A stretch of DNA of 64,000 bases from Diphasiastrum complanatum (lineage: Eukaryota > Streptophyta > Lycopodiopsida > Lycopodiales > Lycopodiaceae). The notes beneath the pieces were generated by a model, which did not search any database, was not told the DNA's origin, and worked only from the letters and a program-made list of their open reading frames with translations. Below, one piece after another: positions 34,839-47,018 of this stretch (positions are counted from its first letter, which is position 1; the number at the start of each line of letters is the position of its first letter). The position numbers and the translations under genes are program-made. The stretch is taken from contig CM055101.1 in the NCBI GenBank assembly GCA_029204225.1, positions 63,638,671-63,702,670 of the forward strand, given 5' to 3'.

Positions 34839-36135
34839 TAATGTGTGCTTGCTCCTAAATCCAAGTTCATTCCACAAGTATTATATGAGCTACACTCATT
34901 TCCAAGTGCTGGGCATAGTGGAATGTTGAAGACATATCAATCCATCCGGAAGCTATTCAAATGGGCTGGTATGAAGAAGGCTATATACACATATGTGCAG
35001 GAATGTGTCCCTTGTCAAGTGAATAGGTGGAACATGTCAAGCAACCAGGTTTATTGCATCCACTATCTATTCCTACACAACGTTGGACAAGTATTAGCAT
35101 GGATTTTATACCTTTCTTGCCGACAACGGTTGGGAGATACGATGGTATCTATGTGGTGGTGGATTGACTTACAAAATATGCACATTTTCTAGCTTATAAA
35201 ACTACTGACAGTGCAGCCCAAATAGCCCAAATATTCTTGAAGGGCGTCTTAAAATTACATGGAATACCAAAGGAGATAGTGAGCAATAGAGACGACAAAT
35301 TTATTTTCACTTTATGGAAGGTCTTAATGGACATGTTGGGCACTAAATTGTGCTTAAGTAAATCATTTCATCTGGAAACTGATGGACAAATGGAAAGGGT
35401 CAACCAGTGGTTGGAGTGTTATTTGTGACATTTTGTTTCGGATCACCAAACAACGTGGGTCGATTGGTTGTACCTAGCTGAATTTTGTTATAGTAGCACT
35501 CCACATGTGTCAATCTGCATGACACATTTTTGCTTTATATGGCCATGAATCATTACAACCTATTAGTGTGGATTTGTCAGAGGTTGTAGTTCCAGCAGTT
35601 GAGGACCAGGTTCAGCACATGAATGATATTTTGAAAGCTAATCAGGAGCATATTAAAGCCACATATACGAATGAAGAAATATGAAGACTAGAAAAGGACT
35701 TTTTGTGATTTTGTTGAAGGAGATTTTGTGTATTTAAGGTTACAATGTTATAGATTCACTAAGCTAAAGAAAAATCAAAGCAAAAAGTTGGCTCCAAGAT
35801 TTTATGGGCCTTTCAAGATTGTGAAGAAGATTGAAGAGTTGAATTACGAATTGGATCTACCATCAACAACCCTTATGCATCGAGTGTTTCATGTCTCTCT
35901 TTTAAAGAAGAGTCTCGAAGAACACTCAACTACAACTGCTACTCTACCACCTTTGGATCATGAGAGTGATATGGTTCTGGAACTGGCCAAAATTGTTGGA
36001 TATCGGGACAAGGTATTGCGAAATGGAAAGATAATCAAAGACTATCTAATTCATTGGAAAAACCTTCCCGATGAAGACAATTCTTAGGTCAACAACTCGT
36101 TTGTTCAACGATGGCCACGACTATTACCATGAAGC
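34838..36135 (+). pseudogene. Ty3/gypsy chromovirus integrase and chromodomain
   Basis: HHCC zinc finger: LHSFPSAGHSGMLKTYQ .. CVPCQ (34875-35025). Core domain: HGIPKEIVSNRDDKFIF .. ETDGQMERVNQWLE (35255-35420), where the first part holds the second catalytic Asp and the last Glu lies in MERVN. C-terminal GPF/Y-like module: KLAPRFYGPFKIVKKI .. LDLPSTTLMHRVFHVSLLKK (35785-35910). Chromodomain: VLRNGKIIKDYLIHWKNLP (36015-36070), then W-less NNSFVQRWP. Frames change at about 35060, 35200, 35430 and 35700, and stops are present, so it is a relic. RT and the 5' part are missing. Confidence 0.9.
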
Positions 36136-36197
36136 TGTTGGAAATGGCATTCTCCATTAATACTACTTAATTGAAGCATTTGAATTTACTAAGGGCT

Positions 36198-36476
36198 AAA
36201 AGCATGGTTTGGTGGTACAAAAAAAAAAACCATTTTCATTGTACCTTTTGGTAGTACATTTAACTTTTTGGGATTTTGGGAGGGAGCTTGATAGAAGCTA
36301 TCCACGAGTTAATGCAATGAAGGCGTACCTAGTAATGATGGGCCTACACTCTTGGAGTATTGGGGGGGTAAGTGGTGGGCCTACTCTCTCTCTCCTCCAA
36401 TAAAAAGGTAGTGTATCTCTACCCAGAAAAGGTAGTGTCCTTGATAGTCCATGTTGTACCACCAAACCATGCTTTT
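36198..36476. mobile_element. MITE with 23-bp perfect terminal inverted repeats
   Basis: The left end 36198-36220 (AAAAGCATGGTTTGGTGGTA..) and right end 36454-36476 are exact reverse complements over 23 bp. The 279-bp element has no coding capacity. It contains an A-run after the left TIR and internal pieces such as GGGCCTACTCTC / GGGCCTACACTC and GGTAGTGT repeated twice. The target-site duplication could not be settled, so the superfamily is unknown. Confidence 0.8.
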
Positions 36477-38023
<1,547 letters not shown>

Positions 38024-38092
38024 ACCCCATACTCCGGCCCCATTCCATAAACTGGAAACTTCTCTTAGTTTTAGTTCTTCTAATGGTCCTGA

Positions 38093-38633
38093 ATCAGATG
38101 GCTAGACGGAAAGAACTAATTAGACTATGGAAGATATGTTGAGGACATATGTGTCTCATAGACAATCTCATTGGGAAGACTTTATTCCTCTGATTGAGTT
38201 TGCATGCAATAGTAGGAGGCATTCTGCTACAGGTTATAGTCCTTTTATGCTTATGTACGGTCTTCAACCTAGATCTCATGTTAATGTGGAGACGAAATCT
38301 ATTAAGATCCAAAAGGTTGTTGATTTTCTGCATGATATGCAAGAAATGATGCAAATCGCTTAGGATAGTATTTGGAGTGCTCAGAATAAAGCTCAACACT
38401 ATGCCGATCTTAAGAGATCTCCCACAAATTTCAAAGTTGATGATTGGGTATATTTTAGAATACCTAAATATTCTAAGACGTTACATATCGAAAAGCATTA
38501 TAAACTGTCTACCCGATATTGTGGACCGTTCAGAATAATTGTACAACAAATTGGTTCTTTAGGTTATGAACTAGATCTTCAAGGCAAATCTACTGCACAC
38601 CTAGTTTTTTTGTGTGAGCTGATTTAGTAGATT
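38093..38633 (+). pseudogene. Ty3/gypsy integrase C-terminal fragment
   Basis: Begins just after the TC tract with DG*TERTN*TMEDMLRTYV (two CAG/CGG-to-TAG-type stops). Continues LIEFACNSRRHSATGYSPFM .. YGLQPRSHVN and, after a stop, KAQHYADLKRSPTNFKVDDW .. YCGPFRIIVQQIGSLGYELD, the GPF/Y module. The sequence breaks off at about 38633, where copia integrase sequence starts 19 bp later. A different family from the integrase at 34.8-36.1 kb. Confidence 0.9.
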
Positions 38634-38651
38634 TGTTGGATATATCTACTA

Positions 38652-41042
38652 AAGAGCAAGGATGAAGTGTATGATGTCTATGTCTAGTTCAAGACTGCAA
38701 GGGAGAACCAATTTTCCACAAGGATCAAGTGCTTAAGGAGTGACAATGGTGGCGAGTACATATCTACCAAGTTCAAGGCCTTTTGTGATGAGCATGGGAT
38801 CAAGAGGGAGTCTACAACACCAAGGACCCTCAAACAAAATGGAGTGGCTGAAAGGAAGAATAGGACTTTATGTGAAAGTGCTAAATCCATGAGGTTAAGT
38901 GCTAATCTTGATAGACCATTTTGGGATCAAGTTTTGTTGTGTGCCAATTTCTTGTGCAATAGGTGGCCGAGTGCTATTTTGGATGAAAGGACACCTTTTG
39001 AGATGCTATGCAAGGGGAGGTCGAGTGTCAACTTTATAAGAACTTTTGGATGCACATGCTATATGTCAACATTACTCTTGATGATAGGACCAAGGAGGAT
39101 CCGTCTTCATGGAAAGGTATTTTTGTTGGATATAGTTAGGCGAGTAAAGCCTACAAGGTTTACATTCCTTCTACTAACAAAGTGATTGTTGGTAGAGATG
39201 CCTTTTTCGATGAGGGGAACATTCCAAAAGTGTCTTCAAGCATTATTGATGGTGATGTGGATGGATCTAACATTCTTGATGTTGATGTAAAGGATCCTAC
39301 TTTAGATGGTGATGATGATGGATCTTCATCAAGTCAAAAGCCAAGGAGAACATCAAGGGAAAGACAAATGCCTTCAAGGCTCACATATGATGAAAAGGGT
39401 AAGCAAGTAGTTTTTGGAAGTTATGTTGCTTTTCTAACTCTTTTGATGAACCTACAAGTTTAGATAAAGCAAGGAAAGAAGAGGAGTGGATCCAAGCAAT
39501 GGATCTTGACTATCCAGCTCTTATGAAGAATGGAACATGGAAATTGGTGGAGTTACCTAATGACAAGAAAGCTATCAGATGCAAATGGATCTTCAAGGTG
39601 AAGAAAAACCAAAATGGATATATCAACAAGTACAAGGCAATGTTGGTGGCAAAAGGATATGCTCAAGAACAAGGGATTGACTATGATGAGACCTTTGCAC
39701 CCGTGGCAAAGATGGTAAGCATTTGAGTCATCATCTCGCTTGTTACACTTTATGGATGGGATCTATGGCAATTGGACATCTACCATATGAAATCTTTTTA
39801 GAATATAATTAGCATACTTCTCTTGACAAATGAAAATAGATTGAGAAGATCTAATCACTTCTATTCCTAAAATGTATTGCAAGTTACCAAGATCATGCAC
39901 CTCAAATTCCTTCTTAAGAGCAAAGATATCCTCCACATCTTGAATGTTTCGACCACTCAAGATGATATCATCCACATAGATTAGCAAGATGGCAACATCA
40001 TTTCCAGCAAACCTATAATAAAGTGAATGATCATACTCACTTATAACAAAGCCTTGAGAGAGTAAAAAAGTGTTAAGCTTAGCATACCAACTCCTTGGTG
40101 CTTGCTTAAGGCCATACAAACTCTTTTGTAGTAGACACACATGATTTGGCTTTGTAGAAGAAATGTAGCTCTCGAGTTGTTCCATGTACACTTTCTCCTC
40201 AAGATCACCATTCAAAAAAGCATTTGTAAAGCTTGTGATACACCTATGGGGTCTCATGTAAAGCTAACTATAAGAGGTAGTGAAAGATCCTTCAGGGACA
40301 TCACTCTCTATAAGAAGCTAGTTGGTTCACTCATCTATCTAACCATTACTACTCCTAATTCTTACCCTAAGCGCGGGAGGTGACCATTACTAGACCAGAT
40401 CTAAGCTGTCATGTTGGAAGCTTGCTTGAGTCAATTCATGCAAGATCCTAGTGAGGAGCATTGGAAGCTAGAAAAACAAGTTTTGAGGTACATCATTGGA
40501 ACTCGTGATTTTGGCATATTGTATGAGGGATCATCACCTAACCTATTTGGATTTTCAACTTCGGACTATGCTGGAGATATAATGGATAGGAAATCCATTA
40601 TTGCTCATTGTATTTTCATAGGTGATGGAGCTATATCATGTATGTCGAAGAAACAAGCCACTATCTCATTGTTATCTAGTGAGGCCGAGTACAAAGCACT
40701 TACTCATTGCACAAAAGAGATGATATGAATCAAGAGGACAATCAAGGATCTTCACTTGATGGATTTCTCAGAGAGCCCAATCATCTTTTGTGACAACCTA
40801 TCAGCCCAAAAGTTGGCAAACAATCCTATATTTCATGCTAGGAGCAAGCATATTGGGGTGGCATATCACTTCACGAGGGAGCAAGTCATGGCAAAGGAGG
40901 TGGAGCTTCAACATGTACCTTCAAGGGAATGTGTAGCTGATATCTTCACCAAAGCATTGGGAAAGGACTTGTTCATGAATCATAGGACATCACTTGGAGT
41001 GTTATCAAAGTCCATGATAAAACTAGTTGAAGAGGGAGTGTG
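38652..41042 (+). pseudogene. Ty1/copia integrase-RT-RNase H with an inverted RT core
   Basis: Integrase: KCLRSDNGGEYISTKFKAF .. TTPRTLKQNGVAERKNRTL (Asp and Glu of DDE present) to about 39185, with a stop near 38687. Int-RT linker: Asp/Ser-rich, then RRTSRERQMPSRLTYDEKGK (to 39463). RT: MKNGTWKLVELPNDKKAIRC, GIDYDETFAPVAKM (39499-39726). RT core on the opposite strand (see 39781-40227). It then resumes on the plus strand with KACDTPMGSHVKLT .. KKLVGSLIYLT (40228-40345). RNase H: LYEGSSPNLFGFSTSDYAGD, LLSSEAEYKALTHC (40411-40728), FCDNLSAQKLANNPIFHARSKH .. ECVADIFTKALG (to 41042). Frames are mostly open, so it is moderately young. Gag, protease and the 5' LTR are missing. Confidence 0.95.
39781..40227 (-). 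other. Inverted ~450-bp segment of the copia RT
   Basis: The minus-strand frame reads NAFLNGDLEEKVYMEQ, KSLYGLKQAPRSWYAKLNTF, LLIYVDDIILSGRN (catalytic YVDD intact) and KRFHMVD. The plus strand ends at ..YGWDLWQLDI on its left and resumes at KACDTPMG on its right, exactly the residues that should adjoin the two ends of the segment. It is therefore a simple inversion of an internal piece, not a second element. Confidence 0.92.
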
Positions 41043-41615
41043 AAAGATTCAACTAGTCTAGTCATATTTGCTACATTTGTTTATATGGCATTTGAGGCCA
41101 ATTTCATATTAGACTTAGAGTTTGACTTTTCAAAGTTATATTAGTCTAAAATGCATTTGAATAAACACTTTTGGAAAGTGTGGGAAATGTAGAAGTCGAG
41201 CTTGAGTAGATTCAAATTTGAATGTAGGGTACATTGAATCTAGTCCCAAAAATAGTACGGTTTACATTTTGGAGGGAAACCAAGTGGCAATTTAGGTTTA
41301 GGACCTGATATCAAAGGATGTAACTCGTGGGAAGAGAAACAATTCTCTCTCTCTTATCTCATTCATGCTTATACATGGTTCTCTTGGGTTCTACTATCCA
41401 TTGGTGCATTATACTTGTAATATCTTGCAATTCTATGTGTAGAATGATCAATAATTGTTATTTTTAGATCCACACGTGTGAAATACAGTAGCTTATTGAA
41501 ATTGTACAAGCAACAGTAATTTGTGTTTTGGTTCATGTTTGATCAAGATCTATTAGAGTTTGGATCTCATTTTCAAATGGATATTTTGGATCTTAGTGAT
41601 ATGAAATCTTTCACA
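41039..41615 (+). mobile_element. 3' LTR of the copia element
   Basis: Starts TGTGAAAGATTCAAC immediately after the polypurine tract GAAGAGGGAG and ends ATGAAATCTTTCACA, so the ends form an 11-12-bp inverted repeat with TG..CA. Length 577 bp. It overlaps the last codons of the RNase H frame (..LVEEGV). No 5' LTR copy was found in the window. Confidence 0.85.
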
Positions 41616-43235
41616 TATACATCCTATCCCATACTAGGATGCAACACACATGCTACTACCTCATGCAGAAACCCCATGGTCCTACTCTACCACTCTCCAG
41701 GCTAAGTCCGGTCCCTATGTCCAAGGCCCCCCCTAATGGTCCAGACCCCCATTAGGGCCACGACAATCTGTGTCATACCTGGAGTTAGCCAATACTCCCA
41801 ATGGTGACAACACATTTGCATAGATGACTTATTCTTGAATATTATTATGAATATAGTATGGATCACTAGCAACAGCTCACAATGTAGGAGAGATGTCAAG
41901 CCAACAACATTTAGCTACTACTCACAAATCAATCTCTCCTCTTGGAGAGGCCTAGTATAAGCTGATACCCTCCAAGGCTCTACCCCAACTAAGAGTAATT
42001 TAAGACACCGCATTGGGACACATCAGCAGCCTAACCAGGCCAAGTGCTAGTTCCGTATAAACCCACTATCATGGGTTTTAGATCTTTACCCACTGAGTTA
42101 TGATTTACTACCATGAGAGCCCCAACTCCTCATAGTCATAATTAATTCAAGGTCATGTTAGGTTTTTTGGCTCCCTTACGGGATATGAATCCAAGGTCAG
42201 GACAATTGTTGGCATGACAACTAGCCTCTAAAGTATTTTTGCAATCCGCCTGATCTCATCGATTGTAAGACTAGATGGAATGAGTTGATGTAAAAATTCA
42301 AATATGAGATACAATAAATTAAGTTTGCTTACCAATTAGTGGTTGACGCTCTTAGTTGGATAGGTGAAGTTAATCAATTGTCCTTAACAATGATTTCTAA
42401 GGAAATTTAAGTTTTGTTGGCAAGAGTTTGAAAGATCGATTTGTACTTCGTTCACATATGGCATGAAGTACAAACATGTACTATGTGCGGCAGTGATAGG
42501 AACTGAGTTGTAAGATGCTTAGTCCAATGAGAAGTGTAAAAAGGTAGTGGATTAATTTTTCGTCTTGAACGGACTTTTTTCATGGTTGAGAAGATATGGC
42601 TAGATAATGACATTGTACGGAGCAAAATCTCGTATGAGCATCATGACTACATTGCGTGCTAGGCACCTGGGCATACGTAGGACTCTTGATTGAGCATGTG
42701 ATATATATCCTCTCCTACATTCAATCTGGTTTGATCACTAACGCTTTCACTACGTTTGAAGACCTTTGTCAATAGAAAAGTTTCAATGGAATTTAGGATT
42801 TATTAAACCACTTTAGTTTGTAAATAATGTTCAAGAATAATGGCCTTAAGTGAAAGATCATTAGTTACTCATATCAATGCAAAATTATTAAAATCGATTT
42901 AGCTATATTAAAGAGTACTTGTTTTTGTTACTCATTATAGGATACGTAGGACTACAAGCATGCAAGTTCAAAGGTCCCTCAAAATTTGTTGTCTTTTAAT
43001 TGGTGGCTCCACACCTCGACATTTGCAGCTTGATTATGTGGAGGGTTAGCTTGTCTTTGTGTGAAATGAAAAACCTCAAGCTAACTTTTAGGCTATCACA
43101 GTAGTGAATGCCCCTTTTAGACACACAAACCTTCGACTCCCATTCCTACCTAGCCTCATATTATTCTTGTAGAAGAGCATGTTGCTCTTTTAGCCCGTTG
43201 CCCAAGCTCCTAGACTTTAGAAGAGTTGGAGTGAT
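41616..43235. other. Intergenic, no gene
   Basis: Mixed-composition sequence with no protein motif. GGGCCCC-type words near 41720-41760 are not part of a recognised repeat. Confidence 0.4.
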
Positions 43236-43825
43236 GACGATGTGGCATGTCGTGCGCACCTGCGGGCCGTGCGTGGGATCCCATCCCCACCACCTAGCCA
43301 CCCACCATCATCCCCCTTTGACCCCAAAAGGGCTGGTACCAGAGGACAAGGGTATTGTGTCTACAATGAGCTTATATGTGGGTGTGTTTTAGTCTCCATT
43401 TACTTATGGGACGAATGCACTCTTTTTGGTGCCTTGACGGAAGCAGCTGCTTTGTGCGTAGCTTGGATTCTCCAACACCCCCACTCAAAACAGGGCGAAG
43501 GACACCCCCACTTGCTCATTCAGGACCAAAACTTTGCTCTGATAGCACCTTGGGGTTTGTCGGCAACGGAGAGCGGTTCAGTAGACGATGTGACACATCG
43601 TGCGCACCTATGGGCCGCATGCGGGATCCCATCCCCACCGCCTAGCCACCCGCCATCATTCCCCTTTGACCCCAAAAGGGCTGGTACTAGGGGACAAGGG
43701 TACTTTTTCTACAATGAGCTTATATGTGGGTTCTGTTTTAATCTCCATTTGCTTATGGGACAAATGCACTCTTTTTGGTGCCTTTTCGGACGCAGCCGCT
43801 TTGTGCATAGCTTGCATCTCCAACA
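43236..43825 (-). mobile_element. TRIM-like miniature LTR element
   Basis: Two 242-bp direct repeats (43236-43477 and 43584-43825) flank only 106 bp. Read on the minus strand both start TGTTGGAGA. The interior has GCTCTGATAGCA (43536-43547), the reverse complement of TGCTATCAGAGC, one base off the tRNA-iMet primer-binding consensus. No coding domain. The LTR end next to the primer site is not matched in the left copy beyond GACGATGTG, so one LTR may be trimmed. ORFs in this region are translations of the repeat. Confidence 0.7.
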
Positions 43826-46121
43826 AGAAGGATAGAAGCTTTATCAACGTAGGAAAAGTTTAGCTACATAGAAAGTACATGGATTGGATAGGTTGGTTAA
43901 ATGTATATTACAAACAAAAGGAACTATTTATAAAGGTTAACTAAGTTCTTTGTTCACTTATGCATTTATGTTTTGCAAGGCCTCCATGCCTATTGCCACA
44001 GTGCCATTCTTTTTGTTTTTAGGTCACTTTAGCATGTATTCTCTTTGGATTGGGCCTCGTTAAGTCTTTTGAGTTACTTTTTGTATTTGCACATTTGTTT
44101 GTTTTCTCGAAATAAAATGTATTTCATATAAGTTAATTATGGGGATGCAATCTTTTGGTATTTTTTTTTTGTTAAAAACCTAACAAGGTACAACATCTAA
44201 TGACCATTGAGTCCTAGACTCAAAATGAGTTTTAATATGGGACTACATTTAGTCTAAGCAAATATAGCTCAAAAGGGCAACCTTCATAATTTGTATGGAC
44301 ACCCTTCAAACTTCATGGAAACATCAAGAAGTGAGAAGCACAACCTTTTACTTCAAGGCCCTTAAGGGTGGCCTTCAAACTCATTCCAACAAGGGCGGCC
44401 CCAAGTACCAACTAAGAAGGGCACACTATATCCTCACAAGAGTCTGTGGGTTGGTATGTGAGCTAAATGCCCCATGGGGCCCACTTAGAGAGCCTCATTC
44501 AAGCCTTAAACGCACTTTGGTACACTCTCCAATGTACACAACTCATGCTCCAACTTCACACAAAGGGTGAAGAGCCAGGTCTTAAGACTCTTAAGCCTCT
44601 TGCATTTGACTATGGCACATAACTCAAGGTGGCATTTAACTCCTCTGTCTCATGGCCCATGAGTATATGTAGAACAAGTCTGAGCAACACAACTTACAAA
44701 AACCAAAGCTCTTATCCACCTAATGATTATTGGGATAAACTTGAAATTTGGGTTGCATTGAACTCTAGCTCCCCAGCAAGTACATACCACAAGAGTTGGA
44801 CTAGAATCCAGATATGGAAATTGGAGTTCTAACTTCTGATGTCAAGGTCCAACTTCCATTGATATATATTGATATTTCTGTGGGTGCTTGTTGTTGAGCA
44901 CTGAGGAGGCAGGAGGCAGTGGGCTGTGGGCTGGGGGAGTGCTATCAAGGGGACCCACTTTCATGTGATGAGGAAAAGTCTGCAGGAGGCATGTGTTTGG
45001 AGGCTCCTTGTACCCTGGGCTGTGGGGCCTCCCATGTGCTCCCAGCCTCCTTTTCCCTTTCCCTTTCCCTTCAATTGAGTAAGAGTTGAGTCAGTCAGTA
45101 GTCAGTCAGTGTAGGTAGTTGCCAGTTGGAATGCCATTTTATGTACTGGGCAGGGCCCAGATGCTGCATAAGGGTCCAAAGACTCATGGTCCTTGGAACT
45201 TTTCACAAAGGTCAATCGAAGTAGTCCAGCCCCTCACAATTATTACGGTCTAAAGACTCATGGTCCTTGGACCTTTCCACCAAGGTCAAAGGAAATGGTC
45301 CATAACCTCTCAAAGTATGTGATCTCAGCTTCAAAAGCTCATTTTAATACTGATATTTCTTGAGTCATATATAAAGCAGCTAAGCTGCCAGAGAGAGAAG
45401 AGAGAGTGGGTGTTTTCGTGATGAATATTGTGTTATGAGATTGTGGGGTTGATAATAATCTCTTTGTTAATGCATTGTCAGGTGAGGTGAGCGTTTGTAG
45501 CTCACATTATTGTGGGAGGAGACGAAGTGAGGCAGTTGTTCTATAATTATTTCTTCAAATAAGTTTTATAGCAGCTTGTGGGCATAGATTGATCTACAAT
45601 GCTCTTGTTAGTCGATTAAGAAGTTGACAGAACAAACGTCTCTACTTGTGTTGGCTTATAAGCTGATCTTTGCTTCCAGCTTCGATATCTTGCTGATACA
45701 AACGAAAGTATTCTCTTTGTATCCCGTGGTGCTTAATAGACCAACCACTATCAGTGACATTAGCTCTGTGTGGATGCTGAGGACTTGATTACACTAGCTT
45801 TTATGCCGAAGATTTGATTACACAAGCTTTCAAGCTGTATGAACCTACTCATACATTAAAGCTTGCTACATTTGTGATTGATTTAGTTTTTGGTTCTTGA
45901 GGTGCGGTCCAGTTTGCTCGCATTGGTATGTGACACTTAATCAGAAAAGTTTTACCGTGCGGTAACGTCCTGAATGATGGCGCTCCTGACTTCGAACTGC
46001 GTGATCATTTCCAAAATGTCTTCTCGCCGATTGATAAATTTCCATGCAAAGTTCAGAGACTGATGGCAAATAGCCATCATGCTGTGTATTTGCTGTAAAT
46101 TCTCCCAGTCTTTTGCACAAA
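43826..46121. other. Intergenic region upstream of the DUF868 gene
   Basis: No gene seen in 43.8-44.9 kb. 45040-45320 has CTTTCCCTTTCCCTTTCCC, a TCAGTCAGTAGTCAGTCAGT run and a 74-bp tandem duplication. ATATAAAGCAGC at about 45368 looks like a TATA box, but it lies 750 bp before the DUF868 ATG and may belong to a repeat. The remaining 45.4-46.1 kb has no clear signal. Confidence 0.4.
45173..45320 (+). repeat. 74-bp tandem duplication
   Basis: Copies 45173-45246 and 45247-45320 share GGTC(C/T)AAAGACTCATGGTCCTTGG and AAGGTCAA, with about 25% divergence toward the ends. Confidence 0.85.
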
Positions 46122-47018
46122 ATGCACGACGCAATCATGGCCTGCTTCGGAGACAATGGCCTACACAATATGGGCCTTTCTAAAAGCAATCGGATTAATC
46201 AAAACATAGCAGCTTCCATCTATCAGACAAAAATTGCAGGCCATTGCAGACTAGTCACCATTACTTGGAGCAAAAACGTGATGATGGGGCATTGTCTTCA
46301 GGTCAATGTGGACGATCCAAGCTTCCACATTACCTGTAAAGTGGAGATGAGACCTTGGCGTTTCTGGATGAAGCAAGGATGGAAGAGCTTCGCTACTGAA
46401 GGGCACAAGGTGGAAATTCACTGGGATCTATCTGCAGCAAAGTATGCGATCGGGCCAGAGCCACAGGAAGGATACTATGTGGCCATGGTATGTGATAAAG
46501 AGGTAGTTTTGTTGCTTGGAGACATGAGCAACGAGGCTTTGAAGAAGTCGAAAGCCATACCTTCCAACATCGAAGCTACATTGCTGTCAAGGAGGGAGTA
46601 TCTGCTGGGAAAGAAACTTTTCACCACTAAAGCACAGATTGGAGATGGTGGGCGGATGCATGAATTAATGATTGAGTTCCAAACTGCATCGGATGGGGAG
46701 CCTCGTCTGTGCATTCGAGTGGATAGGAAGATAGCGGTGCAAGTGAAGCGGCTCATGTGGAAGTTTCGAGGTAATCAGACGATCCTGGTTGATGGGGTTC
46801 AGGTAGAGGTCTTCTGGGATGTGCATAACTGGCTGTTCAGTTGTACTGGTGAAGCCCATGCCATCTTCATGTTCCAAACGTGCCTTGCGAATGAGAAGCC
46901 GTGGCTGAAAGATATCACAGCTTGTCGCTCCATCAAAGAGTGGAAGGCTCCTTGCACCTCTACTGACAAGGAGCCTGCGGGGTTTGCATTGGTCCTATAT
47001 GCAAGCAAAACACCATAG
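46122..47018 (+). CDS. DUF868 family protein
   Basis: Intronless 298-aa plant protein with an uninterrupted frame. The ATG at 46122 (MHDAIMACFGDNG) is the first in-frame ATG; a TTG nine bases earlier is not a likely start. Family landmarks are SIYQTKIAGHCRLVTITWSK near the N-terminus, WRFWMKQGWKSF followed by VEIHWDLSAAKYAIGPEPQ in the middle, YYVAMVCDKEVVLLLGDM, LDS/LLSRREYLLGKKLFTTKA, the basic IRVDRKIAVQVKRLMWKFRG motif, TILVDGVQVEVFWDVHNWLF, and the C-terminal GFALVLYASK. Order and length match PF05910 (DUF868), a plant-specific family of unknown biochemical function. No signal peptide or membrane span. Neighbouring DNA is repetitive but the gene looks intact. Confidence 0.95.
   Translation: MHDAIMACFGDNGLHNMGLSKSNRINQNIAASIYQTKIAGHCRLVTITWSKNVMMGHCLQVNVDDPSFHITCKVEMRPWRFWMKQGWKSFATEGHKVEIHWDLSAAKYAIGPEPQEGYYVAMVCDKEVVLLLGDMSNEALKKSKAIPSNIEATLLSRREYLLGKKLFTTKAQIGDGGRMHELMIEFQTASDGEPRLCIRVDRKIAVQVKRLMWKFRGNQTILVDGVQVEVFWDVHNWLFSCTGEAHAIFMFQTCLANEKPWLKDITACRSIKEWKAPCTSTDKEPAGFALVLYASKTP

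Noticed and set aside
43242-43835. 197-aa ORF
   Set aside because: Runs through both terminal repeats of the TRIM-like element; the sequence repeats itself and lacks motifs.
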